From Pontiellaceae bacterium B1224 (GTDB lineage Bacteria > Verrucomicrobiota > Kiritimatiellia > Kiritimatiellales > Pontiellaceae): a stretch of DNA of 64,000 nt. Both the position numbers and the translations under genes were made by a program. Positions within the stretch are counted from its first letter, which is position 1. Each line of letters begins with the position of its first letter. The stretch lies in NCBI GenBank assembly GCA_029432815.1, contig JAROBA010000006.1, positions 1 through 64,000 of the forward strand. Direction: 5' to 3'. Below are positions 41,690 through 52,489 of this stretch, piece by piece. The notes below the pieces were generated by a model, which saw only the letters and a list, made by a program, of their open reading frames with translations, made no database searches and had not been told where the DNA came from.

Positions 41690-42879
41690 AAAAACTATCA
41701 TTTAAAAAACAACAAACCCTGATCGAAGAAAGCATTCAAAGCAAAGTTCACCTTGCAAAGGTCTTAGAAGGCAACGGCTATAGTTATGACTCTCTGGTGT
41801 ATCGCCATAACGAAACAAGCTTCAGGGAAATGTCCTCCCAAAAGAACGCAGGAAACCCATTTATAGGAAGGGAAAGAGTGGCGGGGAATATACCTGCGGT
41901 TAGCTTTTTTTCTGGTGCAGGTGGATTGGATCTGGGGTTTAAAGCAGCAGGTTTCGATTGCGTGGCTAGCGTTGAGTATAATGAGATGTTTTGCGACACT
42001 CTTAGAGCAAACAGCTTTGCGAATGTAATAGGACCTCCAAACTTTTCTGGTGATGTCAAAAATAAAGATGAAATCGTAAGTGCCTTGAAGCAAGTTGGTA
42101 TTTCAAAGGGATTTAATGGTGTGTTTCACGGGGGACCACCATGTCAACCGTTTAGCATTGCCTCTAACCAGAGATTTTCAATGTCTGGGGAAAACTTTAA
42201 GCGCACAGGCTTTAACCATTCCGAATATGGAAACCTACTTTTTGATTTTATCGAGTTGATCCTGTATTTTAAGCCAACGGCTTTCATGATTGAAAACGTT
42301 GAAGGGTTACTTTCGTTTGATAATGGAGAGCAAGTGTCCTATGCATGCGATCTACTTACATCGGGCGGGTACGGCGTTGCCAACCCAGTTGTGGTAAATG
42401 CCGCAGATTATGGCGTCCCTCAAAATCGGTTGAGAACGATAATAGTCGGTTCGCGGAAGGGGGAGTTCGTCCTTCCCGCTCATTCTGCACGTAAGGTTAG
42501 TTGTCATGAGGTTTTGAATGCTGATTTCAATGAAGCATCAAATCACATAACGCGGAAGCATAATGCAGAGTCCGTAAAGCGATACATGGAATTGGAGTAT
42601 GGCAAGCGAGACAAATTAGGTCGCGTAGATAGGCTGAACCCCATTCTTCCATCCAAAACAGTGATCGCAGGAGGAACAGGAGGAGGTGGCCGATCTCACC
42701 TGCACCCACACATCCCTAGAACTTTATCAGTTAGAGAGTCCGCCAGGCTACAGACATTTCCTGATAGCCACATCTTTACTGGACCTGTCGCGCGACAGTT
42801 TACGCAGTCAGGAAATGCAGTCCCCCCAGTACTGGCTTATGAAATTGCCAGAGCTATATTTAAGGGAGTCTTTATCTAA
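41686..42879 (+). CDS. DNA cytosine-5 methyltransferase
   Basis: A 397-residue Dcm-family enzyme with all main motifs: I (SFFSGAGGLDLGF, about 73-85), IV with catalytic C153 in GGPPCQPFS, VI (IENVEGLL), VIII (QNRLRTIIVGS) and X (GNAVPPVLAYEIARAI). An extra N-terminal 70 residues may bind the nuclease or DNA. It transfers a methyl group from SAM to cytosine C5 in the partner nuclease's site. The 4-base overlap with the HNH gene suggests coupled translation. Confidence 0.95.
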   Translation: MKKLSFKKQQTLIEESIQSKVHLAKVLEGNGYSYDSLVYRHNETSFREMSSQKNAGNPFIGRERVAGNIPAVSFFSGAGGLDLGFKAAGFDCVASVEYNEMFCDTLRANSFANVIGPPNFSGDVKNKDEIVSALKQVGISKGFNGVFHGGPPCQPFSIASNQRFSMSGENFKRTGFNHSEYGNLLFDFIELILYFKPTAFMIENVEGLLSFDNGEQVSYACDLLTSGGYGVANPVVVNAADYGVPQNRLRTIIVGSRKGEFVLPAHSARKVSCHEVLNADFNEASNHITRKHNAESVKRYMELEYGKRDKLGRVDRLNPILPSKTVIAGGTGGGGRSHLHPHIPRTLSVRESARLQTFPDSHIFTGPVARQFTQSGNAVPPVLAYEIARAIFKGVFI

Positions 42880-43528
42880 GCTCCTACTAGATAATCCTGA
42901 ATAAAAAATAATTATTTTCAACAATGGCGATGGAGGATTCACCTTCCCCTTCTTGATATACTATATTTTTCAAACGCCGTTTAGCATTTTCTCGTACGTT
43001 GCAGTCACCGCCCAGCATTCCCCTATAACACCATATGAAGTTACAGCATCTTTACGGCGGCATTCTTTGCGTTTAAAAGAAATTGTTCGGACGGCAGTAT
43101 AGTATTGGGAGCATGTCTGATTAACCCCGTATTTATTTAGCGTCATGGCTATTGAAGATTCAAAACAGATCATTAAAACGCAGATTCGATGTAGATTTCA
43201 CAAAAACAGGGGTATTTATTGCAAGTTTTGGTCATACATGGAACTTCTTTTCGTTTAACACTGTAAGATGATGATTCTTAAACGGAAGGTATGCTGACCC
43301 TCGATTTCCAAGATGAAAACTTATCAAAACTATAACTTATAGTAGCGTGAGCAAAGCTCACCCTGTAAGAAGTACCATCCCTATTATATATTTAAAGTGT
43401 TTGACGACAAAACCGAATTACAGTCGCTTACATTGTCGAAATTCGGAGTAAATACCGATGAACCATGTCCCGCATATTTGCAAATGAGTGATGATTGTTG
43501 CCGAGCAACCGAGTGGGGTTTTCGGTGG
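42880..43528. other. AT-rich intergenic region of the island
   Basis: About 650 bases between the convergent methyltransferase and zinc-ribbon genes. A 67-codon minus-strand reading (42970-43173) ends in ECWAVTATYEKMLNGV. It looks protein-like but has no homologue I recognise and no ribosome site, so I leave it uncalled. A perfect hairpin GTGAGC-AAA-GCTCAC stands near 43348. It may contain a dead gene. Confidence 0.4.
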
Positions 43529-44188
43529 TTATTCCTGTTTTTGCGGGACATCGTTTTGCCGCATCTGCCTAGACTCTCTTTTTAACTTAGCTCTGCAAAC
43601 TTTGCATTTAGATTCATAACCATCGCGCTGTTTTGAGAAATACGTTAAATCCTTTTCGCTTCCACACTCCGTGCATGTCTTAACTGGTGGATCTTCAAGC
43701 AAGAGATTGTATAGCTTCCCAGTTGCAACTAATACGGTGGATCGATGATGAGTCCATGTGTCTTTTTCAAGGTTATGCTCCTGAAAGGCTTTGTAGAATC
43801 TAATGTATTCTTGCTTGATTAGCCAATTCACGACTCGTTCGACCTGTCCATCTGTAATGCCCTTCGTTCCTTTAGCTTGGATGGAATAAGAAGATTTTTC
43901 GTCAAGAGCCAGTTCAACGCCATGTGGATCAGTTGGGTTACGATTATATCCATCCACAAAATGAGATATTAAAATTTCGCCAAACCGAACCGCTGATGGA
44001 ATGGACGTTTTTTGTGTCCATGATTTTTCTATTTGAGGCTGTAAGTGTTGCCGAAATCGCTTGCCAATTTTCCCTTTTAGGCGTTTCTGAATATCTATAT
44101 CACCGTGCGGTATGTATGGGATCTCTTTGGGATCTCGGTAGCCCTTCTTAAGCTCGTTGAATATAGGTTTTGTAAATCTGTTATTCAT
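43529..44188 (-). CDS. island protein with C-terminal zinc ribbon, unknown function
   Basis: A 219-residue protein. The ATG at 44188 is preferred because AAGGAG stands 6 bases before it; the longer in-frame reading runs through a hairpin. The first 170 residues are basic with no clear domain (KRLKGKIGKRFRQHLQPQIE, ITDGQVERVVNWLIKQEYIRF, the latter like a winged helix). The end has CTECGSEKDLTYFSKQ and SKCKVCRAKLK, a zinc ribbon common in phage HNH and other DNA-binding proteins. It might be a replication or regulatory protein of the island. Confidence 0.65.
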   Translation of the reverse strand: MNNRFTKPIFNELKKGYRDPKEIPYIPHGDIDIQKRLKGKIGKRFRQHLQPQIEKSWTQKTSIPSAVRFGEILISHFVDGYNRNPTDPHGVELALDEKSSYSIQAKGTKGITDGQVERVVNWLIKQEYIRFYKAFQEHNLEKDTWTHHRSTVLVATGKLYNLLLEDPPVKTCTECGSEKDLTYFSKQRDGYESKCKVCRAKLKRESRQMRQNDVPQKQE

Positions 44189-44200
44189 CTTTACTCCTTT

Positions 44201-44246
44201 GAAGAGGAATGCGCAGCGCGCATTCCGGCGCAGCCGAAACCTCTTC
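44201..44246 (-). promoter_or_regulatory. double hairpin between two island genes
   Basis: A perfect GGAATGCGC-AGC-GCGCATTCC stem lies inside an outer GAAGAGG/CCTCTTC stem. It directly precedes the ribosome site of the zinc-ribbon gene and follows the stop of the upstream gene, without a T-run. It may process or stabilise the transcript, or regulate translation of the next gene. Confidence 0.55.
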
Positions 44247-44249
44247 CCG

Positions 44250-44657
44250 TTAAATTTTACCCAGTTCATATAGTCCAATGATGTATTCTTGATTCCACAA
44301 GAAATATGAACTTCCATCTAATTGCCTATGGCATCCTTGAACTTGATCGAGTAATAGGGGATGCAGATCGGCCAAAAACATATCTCGGAAATAGTTCTCC
44401 TGAAAAAGCTCGCGGGATGCGTATGAGTTTTCATCAAACCACTGATACCTGGTATCGGTTTCGCTAAACAACAATTCCCATCTTTTTTCAGATGAATCAT
44501 AATGCAACCGATAGTCAATCGCGGGATCGTCAGCGCACTTCGTAAACACCCACTTGATAAAGGTAAGCCATCCGATTTTGAAATGATCAACCAAGGCTGA
44601 TGCAGTTGCCCAGTACTCATCACCGTCTGCGTAAACTCCTTTAGTAAGCTGTCTCAT
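44250..44657 (-). CDS. island protein of unknown function
   Basis: A 135-residue acidic, aromatic-rich protein (WATASALVDHFKIGWLTFIKW, SYFLWNQEYIIGLYELG). No domain recognised. Its start overlaps the stop of the preceding HTH gene by one base, so the two are coupled. Position between regulators and the zinc-ribbon gene suggests a role in island maintenance, but this is a guess. Confidence 0.65.
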   Translation of the reverse strand: MRQLTKGVYADGDEYWATASALVDHFKIGWLTFIKWVFTKCADDPAIDYRLHYDSSEKRWELLFSETDTRYQWFDENSYASRELFQENYFRDMFLADLHPLLLDQVQGCHRQLDGSSYFLWNQEYIIGLYELGKI

Positions 44658-45058
44658 TACAACACCTCGCTTACTTCAGGGATCTCGTTTGCGAAATCTT
44701 GTAGCTGTTTGAGATTCCAAAACCACTGACCCTTTCCGATTCGCCTTGGGGTCACTATTTTGTTGCGGGCGAGGCGTTTTAAGACACCTAGTCCAATTCC
44801 GAATTTTTCCTCTACTTGGGCTGTTGTGATCCAACTCGATGATACGGCAGGCATTACCCTGTTCGCCATTGAATACAACTCGCCTACATTCCAAAGGGGG
44901 TTCCCGTCGTCATCATATTTTACAGTTAGATATAGATCCAAAGCCCATCGTCCCAGATCGCTTTCCGAAAACTCACTGAATTGCTTTAAAGCTTTTTGAG
45001 TGGTGATGAATTTCGGGCTTTCGCCGTCCTCGTTAAGCAGCCGATTAATATTAATCAT
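44657..45058 (-). CDS. HTH_17/MerR-like DNA-binding protein
   Basis: A 133-residue protein. The C-terminal 55 residues form an excisionase-like winged helix, WITTAQVEEKFGIGLGVLKRLARN followed by WFWNLKQLQDFANE. The first part is acidic and of unknown fold. It overlaps the small Xis-like gene by 8 bases and the next gene by one. Probably regulates the island operon or helps excision. Confidence 0.7.
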   Translation of the reverse strand: MININRLLNEDGESPKFITTQKALKQFSEFSESDLGRWALDLYLTVKYDDDGNPLWNVGELYSMANRVMPAVSSSWITTAQVEEKFGIGLGVLKRLARNKIVTPRRIGKGQWFWNLKQLQDFANEIPEVSEVL

Positions 45059-45266
45059 TTGTCACCACGCTCTCTTTTAAGAATTGTAATACATCCTCTC
45101 GTTCAAATCTCAGTATGTGAGGGCTGAGGCGATATGATCGAAGCACACCCTCGTTGGCCCATATTCTGACTTGATGCACACTTACTGAAAGAATGGTCGA
45201 AACCTCTTTCGCGGATAATTTTTGCGATACGCCAGCCGTATCGACTTTTCTCTCTTCACTTTTCAT
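45051..45266 (-). CDS. small excisionase-like HTH protein
   Basis: A 71-residue protein of the HTH_17/AlpA type: LSAKEVSTILSVSVHQVRIW then RFEREDVLQFLKES. This is the size and fold of Xis and AlpA proteins. AAAGGAA stands 9 bases before the ATG. It could bend DNA at att sites or switch on the integrase. Confidence 0.82.
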   Translation of the reverse strand: MKSEERKVDTAGVSQKLSAKEVSTILSVSVHQVRIWANEGVLRSYRLSPHILRFEREDVLQFLKESVVTND

Positions 45267-45372
45267 ATGCTGTATTCCTTTAGTTTAATCGCGATAAACG
45301 ATCTTCTTTTGAGTATTTACCATTCTCGACTTACTTTTCGGAAAACAGCTGAATTTGACCAAGCGTAGGCAC

Positions 45373-45406
45373 AAAAAAATCTGCTCTGATTTTCGCCAGA
45401 GCAGAT
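45373..45406 (-). terminator. strong intrinsic terminator inside the island operon
   Basis: On the minus strand a perfect 10-bp stem (ATCTGCTCTG/CAGAGCAGAT with an 8-base loop) is followed by seven T. It directly follows a seven-codon leader ORF and lies between two regulator genes of the same strand, so downstream genes need read-through or another promoter. Confidence 0.9.
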
Positions 45407-45426
45407 CAAGTAGTCATGGTTTTCAT
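45406..45426 (-). CDS. seven-codon leader ORF in front of a terminator
   Basis: AGGAGACGTC then ATG opens a reading frame Met-Lys-Thr-Met-Thr-Thr-stop whose stop codon touches the terminator stem. The good ribosome site and the exact placement suggest a leader peptide of an attenuator. It could also be a chance ORF. Confidence 0.5.
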   Translation of the reverse strand: MKTMTT

Positions 45427-45500
45427 GACGTCTCCTATTGATTGCTGTTACAAGGCTAGCTTCATTTTAATGTCATGGGTCTTTGGTGTTCGGTGATGGT

Positions 45501-45821
45501 TCATGCGGCATCCATGCAGTCATAAGAACCTGAGTACTTTAATTCAAGTATGTCATCCTTATCCCATCGAATACGTCTTTTGTTATATCGGATTGCACTG
45601 ATTATCCCCCGCCGTTCGTAGCGGCGCAGTGTTACGGGATTCACTCCCAAAATAGCGCAAGCCTCTTTAGTCGTGATTAACTCTCGTTTTTGTTTTCCGT
45701 GATTGTTCCCCAGAGCTTTTTTCAAAAACCTGAGTGTTCCTTCGGGAATGCTGTTGTCGTTATCTATAACATTTTGAATTGCTCCTCGTGTTAGTTCATT
45801 AAGTTCCTGTTCTTTCCGCAT
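45501..45821 (-). CDS. HTH_17/MerR-type regulator of the island
   Basis: A 106-residue protein. Residues about 45-95 are a helix-turn-helix: LITTKEACAILGVNPVTLRRYERR then RRIRWDKDDILELK. The N-terminus is helical. An ideal AGGAGG site is placed 5 bases before the ATG. It is the gene nearest the integrase upstream region and would be a good candidate for the island's main regulator or an AlpA-like activator. Confidence 0.78.
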   Translation of the reverse strand: MRKEQELNELTRGAIQNVIDNDNSIPEGTLRFLKKALGNNHGKQKRELITTKEACAILGVNPVTLRRYERRGIISAIRYNKRRIRWDKDDILELKYSGSYDCMDAA

Positions 45822-45863
45822 ATGACCTCCTGTGGGTTGGTGTTCATCCTTTCGTTATGACAC

Positions 45864-45894
45864 AAAAAATTCTCTACCATTGGACGTGATAGAG
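45864..45894 (-). terminator. weak terminator or attenuator in the HTH gene's leader
   Basis: CTCTATC/GGTAGAG (minus strand, one wobble pair) followed by AATTTTTTG. It lies 43 bases upstream of the regulator's ATG and downstream of a possible promoter (TTGATT 45940-45945, TATACC 45919-45924, spacing 15). It would cut transcription before the gene unless overridden. Confidence 0.45.
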
Positions 45895-45959
45895 AGGTTT
45901 GCTGTCGATGGGAATGAAGGTATACGACGAGAGGGTCAGAATCAAGGATTATTTAAGAC

Positions 45960-46066
45960 TTTCAACTTTGTAACATGTTGGCATTAAATGTTTTAACAAT
46001 ATACAAAAGATGGTCTGGGGTGACCAAAAGTTGCATGTTTTCACCTTTGTAGCCTAAAGGTTGCAT
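45960..46066. repeat. two interleaved direct repeat pairs upstream of the integrase operon
   Basis: TTTCAACTTTGTAAC (45960-45974) matches TTTCACCTTTGTAGC (46039-46053), and AAAAGTTGCAT (46026-46036) matches AAAGGTTGCAT (46056-46066). Such spaced pairs between an integrase gene and excisionase-type regulators usually bind Xis or repressor. The remainder of the 45822-46103 gap holds the leader described above. Confidence 0.65.
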
Positions 46067-46103
46067 AAAGCTGTTATAGGTCGCGCACCATTGTAGGTTT
46101 TCA

Positions 46104-47510
46104 TTATGCACTGGTATCTTTTAGCACTTCGTTGATAACCGACTCCCAGTTATCCTTGTTTGCCGTTTTTAGCTTCTCGATTGCCCAGTCTGGCAACACA
46201 TCGCTTGAAGGATTGCTGATCTGGAAGGTGGCGGAGGTTGTTGAAGTATTCTCTGACAAGCTGTTGGCAAGCACTGAAAACATCTTCTTATCAATGGTGG
46301 TATAATGATCTAGCATCTCTTCAGAAGAATGGCCGCTAATCGTCTTGATTGCCGAGTCTGGCAAGCCAGCATTTCGGGCTACTGTGATAAAGGTGTGTCG
46401 CAAGCTGTGTGCGCCAGTCTCCAATATAGGCTTTGCTGTGGGCAGTTCTGTTTCCTTGTGAGCGTTAAGCCCTGCGGCATTAAAGATTTTCCGAAGCTGT
46501 TTGGTAATTGCTGACTTGTCTCGATTATATTTTTCCACCAACTCGGGCAAGACATAATTATCGGCAGGAATAATTGACCCCAATTCCTCTCTCAGCACTG
46601 GAATAATCGGAATATAGACGACTTTACCCGTTCGATTTCGGGTTTTGACGGGTTTTAGGGTGATCAGCTTTTCCCGCAAATCGATTGATTTCCATTGTAG
46701 TTTGACGCAATCAACAAGCCTCTGTCCCGTACATAGAAGAATAATCAAAAGAGTACGATAGTCTCCCTCAGCATTTTCTATAACTCGATTTGCTTCCGCC
46801 AGCGTGAGCGGCCTTTTCTTTCGGTCTATTGTCTGAGCCTTGATGTTCTTTCGGTCTATGCCTGAACGCGTAGCTTTGTCCCAAGCAAACGGATTCTGTT
46901 GAATTAATGCTTTTTTGGACAGTGTAGCCCAAACAGTTGAAAGAGCGTTTAAGTAGATGTTAAATGATGAGGGTGACAGTTTTTTCCCTTCAAGATGATC
47001 GGCATAGGCTTCTGCATGTTCGGTATTCACCGCCCGCATTTCCTTAATCTCAGGATAATGTTCTTTCATCCATTTAGTGAATGCACTGATCACTGATTCA
47101 TATCGGTTGAGAGTGCTTTTTCCAGATTGCGGACGATTGCGTGATTTCTTATATGCAGTCCATACTTCAGACAGTTTAAGGGCGGGTTTGCTATCATGCT
47201 CAGCTTGGGCGGTCTTTTTCTTCGCAGCTTCAAGTTGGGCAACAACGTTTTCCAGTCGCTTTTCATCATCCTTAGCTATTAGAGGGGCAAGGATTTCATT
47301 TCGCTTGGCTTCCGCATCTTTGCGGTTAGTGATGGGACTGCCATCATCATATCTCAAAGCTTGTTTTTTCGGGCGTCCACCAGATGTAGGACGGTACTCA
47401 ATATAGATGGTGCTGTTTACGTTGGAATCGATGGAAACTTCTTTCCCCGATTTATCCCGTTTGTATAATCGTCCTAAACCGCGCTTCCCTCTGGATTTGC
47501 CTTTTGCCAT
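46104..47510 (-). CDS. tyrosine recombinase/integrase of the island
   Basis: A 468-residue phage-type integrase. The basic N-terminus (GKSRGKRGLGRLYKRDKSG) is an arm-binding region. A core-binding SAM-like domain comes next (about 105-215, KSTLNRYESVISAFTKWMKE). The catalytic domain has Arg in LCTGQRLVDCVKL, HSLRHTFITVARNAG (His-x-x-Arg), SGHSS and the nucleophile Tyr in LDHYTTID. Gene end lies about 130 bases from attR. It should integrate and excise the island at tRNA-Thr. Confidence 0.95.
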   Translation of the reverse strand: MAKGKSRGKRGLGRLYKRDKSGKEVSIDSNVNSTIYIEYRPTSGGRPKKQALRYDDGSPITNRKDAEAKRNEILAPLIAKDDEKRLENVVAQLEAAKKKTAQAEHDSKPALKLSEVWTAYKKSRNRPQSGKSTLNRYESVISAFTKWMKEHYPEIKEMRAVNTEHAEAYADHLEGKKLSPSSFNIYLNALSTVWATLSKKALIQQNPFAWDKATRSGIDRKNIKAQTIDRKKRPLTLAEANRVIENAEGDYRTLLIILLCTGQRLVDCVKLQWKSIDLREKLITLKPVKTRNRTGKVVYIPIIPVLREELGSIIPADNYVLPELVEKYNRDKSAITKQLRKIFNAAGLNAHKETELPTAKPILETGAHSLRHTFITVARNAGLPDSAIKTISGHSSEEMLDHYTTIDKKMFSVLANSLSENTSTTSATFQISNPSSDVLPDWAIEKLKTANKDNWESVINEVLKDTSA

Positions 47511-47526
47511 CTGTCGAACCTCACCT

Positions 47527-47602
47527 TGTCTGTTGCTGTCGCTAACTGTTTAAAACAGTAGCTCAACAAGGCATCTGATTCAAGTTAATACAACATTAAA
47601 CA
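47527..47602. repeat. right arm-type integrase repeats
   Basis: Copies of the two motifs near attL: TGTCTGTTGCTGTCGCT at 47527-47543 and ACAACATTAAACA at 47590-47602. Also GTTTAAAAC and a TAACTGTTTAAAACAGTA dyad at 47543-47560. They would be integrase arm sites on the P' side. Confidence 0.7.
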
Positions 47603-47641
47603 ACAAATGCAATAAACACCCAATATAATGCATTTTTCCAC

Positions 47642-47691
47642 TCACTCGTAATGAATAGGTCGTCCGTTCGACTCGGATCATTGGCTCCACT
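47642..47691. repeat. attR: 50-bp direct repeat
   Basis: Identical to 39633-39682. Right boundary of the island. It is followed after 5 bases by what was the tRNA's own terminator. Confidence 0.93.
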
Positions 47692-47695
47692 TTTC

Positions 47696-47722
47696 AAGCC
47701 TCGCTTCTGCGAGGCTTTTTTT
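47696..47722 (+). terminator. original tRNA-Thr terminator, displaced by the island
   Basis: AAGCCTCGC-TTCT-GCGAGGCTT followed by TTTTT on the plus strand. Before integration it would have stood 15 bases after the tRNA. It now follows attR and faces the 3' end of atpC. Confidence 0.88.
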
Positions 47723-47756
47723 GTCCGGCACAGTCTGCGAGAGGGACAAAGCTGCG

Positions 47757-48068
47757 TTACTGCCGGTGCTGCAGCTCTTTGGCTTTGACCTTGGCTTCTT
47801 CCAATGTTTGGAAAGGCTCGGCGTAGTCTGTGAGAACCACGACCCATTTGTCCGTGCGCACTTCAAGCACACCTTCTCCGGCCGCATAGAAACGGGTTTC
47901 ATCTTCACCGCGAACGACCAGAACTCCCGGCTTCAGCGCCGCAATCATCGGCGCATGGTTTGCCATTACGCCGAATGAGCCTTCAGCGCCATTGGCTTTC
48001 ACCGAAACCGCGTCGCCGTCCCAGTTATTCCCTTCGGGCGTGGTGATATGTAGATGGAAAGCAGCCAT
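47757..48068 (-). CDS. atpC: ATP synthase F1 epsilon subunit
   Basis: A 103-residue epsilon subunit: an N-terminal beta-sandwich (LHITTPEGNNWDGDAVSVKA, SFGVMANHAPMIAALKPGVL) and a short helical tail. An exact palindrome at 47799-47813 is read as FQTLE (residues 86-90) at the start of the C-terminal helices. The tail is short, so one of the two regulatory helices is missing. It is the last gene of the operon, and the island lies directly downstream. Confidence 0.95.
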   Translation of the reverse strand: MAAFHLHITTPEGNNWDGDAVSVKANGAEGSFGVMANHAPMIAALKPGVLVVRGEDETRFYAAGEGVLEVRTDKWVVVLTDYAEPFQTLEEAKVKAKELQHRQ

Positions 48069-48071
48069 CGC

Positions 48072-49508
<1,437 letters not shown>

Positions 49509-50384
49509 CTACAGCGCCTCGGCGCCTGCAATAATTTCAATCAATTCGGTGGTGATGGCCGCCTGCCGTGCGCGATTGCGCAGCAGCGTATTTTCGTCAA
49601 TCATCTTGCTGGCGTTGGTGGTGGCATTGTCCATCGCCGTCATACGCGCGCCGTGCTCGCCCGCCGCATTTTCGAGCAACGCATAAAACAGCTTGAACAC
49701 CACCAGCATCGGGACCAGCGTGGTCAACAGTTGCGGCAGGGCCGGCTCTGCAATGAAATCATCCGCCTTAATGGTTTCAACCTGATCGTGATTCTCCAGC
49801 GTCGCCATCGGCAGGGGAAGCAACTGATCGATCTGCGGAACCTGCGAAAGCGGGCTCACAAAGTGGTTATAGACCATGTGCACTTCATCAAACTGGCCGG
49901 CGGAAAACGCTTCGATCAACTCTTCAGAAATTGCGGTGGCATCGCGCGAATGCGGGGCGGCCGTTACGCCCTCGTAGTTTTTAAACACCTCAACTTCATT
50001 GGCAAAAGCAAGGTGCCCGCGCCGACCGCAGAAGGCCATGCTGACTTCCTTGCCATCTGCTTCGAGTTCATTCTTGCGGGTGCTCACGTATTTAATCAGA
50101 TTATTATTAAATCCGCCGCACAGCCCTTTGTCGGAAGAAAAAACCAGCAGCAAAACCTTGCGAATATGGTCGCGCGGCATCAGCAGCGGATGCATGTCCT
50201 GCTCGACCGATTCCGCAATCCGGAAAATCAGATTATTCACCGCATGCGCGTAGGCCTTCGCCCTGTTTTCCGCGTCCTGCGCACGGCGCAGTTTACTTGC
50301 CGAGACCATTTTCATGGTCTTGGTGATCTTCACCGTATTCTTCAGGCTGCTCAGTTTGCGGTTATATTCTTTGATGCTTGCCAT
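49509..50384 (-). CDS. atpG: ATP synthase F1 gamma subunit
   Basis: The 291-residue central shaft. The N-terminal helix KEYNRKLSSLKNTVKITKTM and the C-terminal RNRARQAAITTELIEIIAGA are the conserved coiled-coil ends. SSDKGLCGGFN marks the Rossmann-like part. It lies 12 bases after atpA. Confidence 0.97.
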   Translation of the reverse strand: MASIKEYNRKLSSLKNTVKITKTMKMVSASKLRRAQDAENRAKAYAHAVNNLIFRIAESVEQDMHPLLMPRDHIRKVLLLVFSSDKGLCGGFNNNLIKYVSTRKNELEADGKEVSMAFCGRRGHLAFANEVEVFKNYEGVTAAPHSRDATAISEELIEAFSAGQFDEVHMVYNHFVSPLSQVPQIDQLLPLPMATLENHDQVETIKADDFIAEPALPQLLTTLVPMLVVFKLFYALLENAAGEHGARMTAMDNATTNASKMIDENTLLRNRARQAAITTELIEIIAGAEAL

Positions 50385-50396
50385 GGTTGCCTGGGG

Positions 50397-51911
<1,515 letters not shown>

Positions 51912-51915
51912 GATT

Positions 51916-52482
51916 TTAACCTTCTAACTTAGGGTGTTCGTGCTTTGCATTGATCACGCTTTGTTCAAACTGATCGAGTTTGGTGGCCATGCTGAAATCG
52001 CGAATATGATCGCCCACCTTGATTTTAAATCCGCCGATGAGTGCCGGCTCCACGGTTACCTCGGCATCAATATCTTTCTGATACCGATCATGAAGCTTCT
52101 GCTTCATCGCGGTCAGTTGCGTATCGGTCAGTTCGTGCGCCGCCGTAACCTGTACCTTGAGAATGCCGAGCTCTTCACAGATCATCTGTTCATAAACCTC
52201 GCAAACCGCAGAAAGCTGATCCAGCCGTCGCTTGGAAACCAGAAAGCGTAAAAACAGCAGGGTTGCCGGTCGGGCCTTTCCTTCGAACAGGGCCACCACT
52301 GTTTGTTCCGCTTCCGGCAGGGGAACCGTCGGATCCGATACAAACGTGGCAAATTCAACCGAATCGGTGAATAGCGTACGGATGGCCGCGCAATCTTTGC
52401 GGACCGCGTTGCACTCATCCTGCTCTGCGGCAAAATCGTAGAGCGCGGCTCCATATCGTCTGGAAACGGAAGTAATGGCCAT
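51916..52482 (-). CDS. atpH: ATP synthase delta subunit
   Basis: A 188-residue OSCP/delta subunit linking F1 to the peripheral stalk: [20 protein letters not shown] at the N-terminus and [20 protein letters not shown] at the end. The ATG at 52482 is used; a TTG 21 bases upstream overlaps atpF and is less likely. Close packing with atpF and atpA. Confidence 0.94.
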   Translation of the reverse strand: MAITSVSRRYGAALYDFAAEQDECNAVRKDCAAIRTLFTDSVEFATFVSDPTVPLPEAEQTVVALFEGKARPATLLFLRFLVSKRRLDQLSAVCEVYEQMICEELGILKVQVTAAHELTDTQLTAMKQKLHDRYQKDIDAEVTVEPALIGGFKIKVGDHIRDFSMATKLDQFEQSVINAKHEHPKLEG

Positions 52483-52489
52483 GGTTTTA

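Larger units (their letters stand above)
39633..47691. mobile_element. 8-kb integrative island in tRNA-Thr with restriction-modification genes
   Basis: Bounded by the 50-bp att repeats. Cargo from the left: EVE-like protein, HNH nuclease and cytosine methyltransferase (plus strand). Then come an unknown zinc-ribbon protein, an unknown protein, three helix-turn-helix proteins and a tyrosine integrase (minus strand), with the integrase beside attR. There are no capsid, tail or conjugation genes, so it is a satellite or small genomic island. It is more AT-rich than its flanks and has none of the exact 15-bp palindromes seen elsewhere. Confidence 0.92.

Noticed and set aside
43397-43585. A 62-codon plus-strand frame in the island gap
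   Set aside because: No ribosome site, no recognisable pattern and overlap with the zinc-ribbon gene on the other strand.
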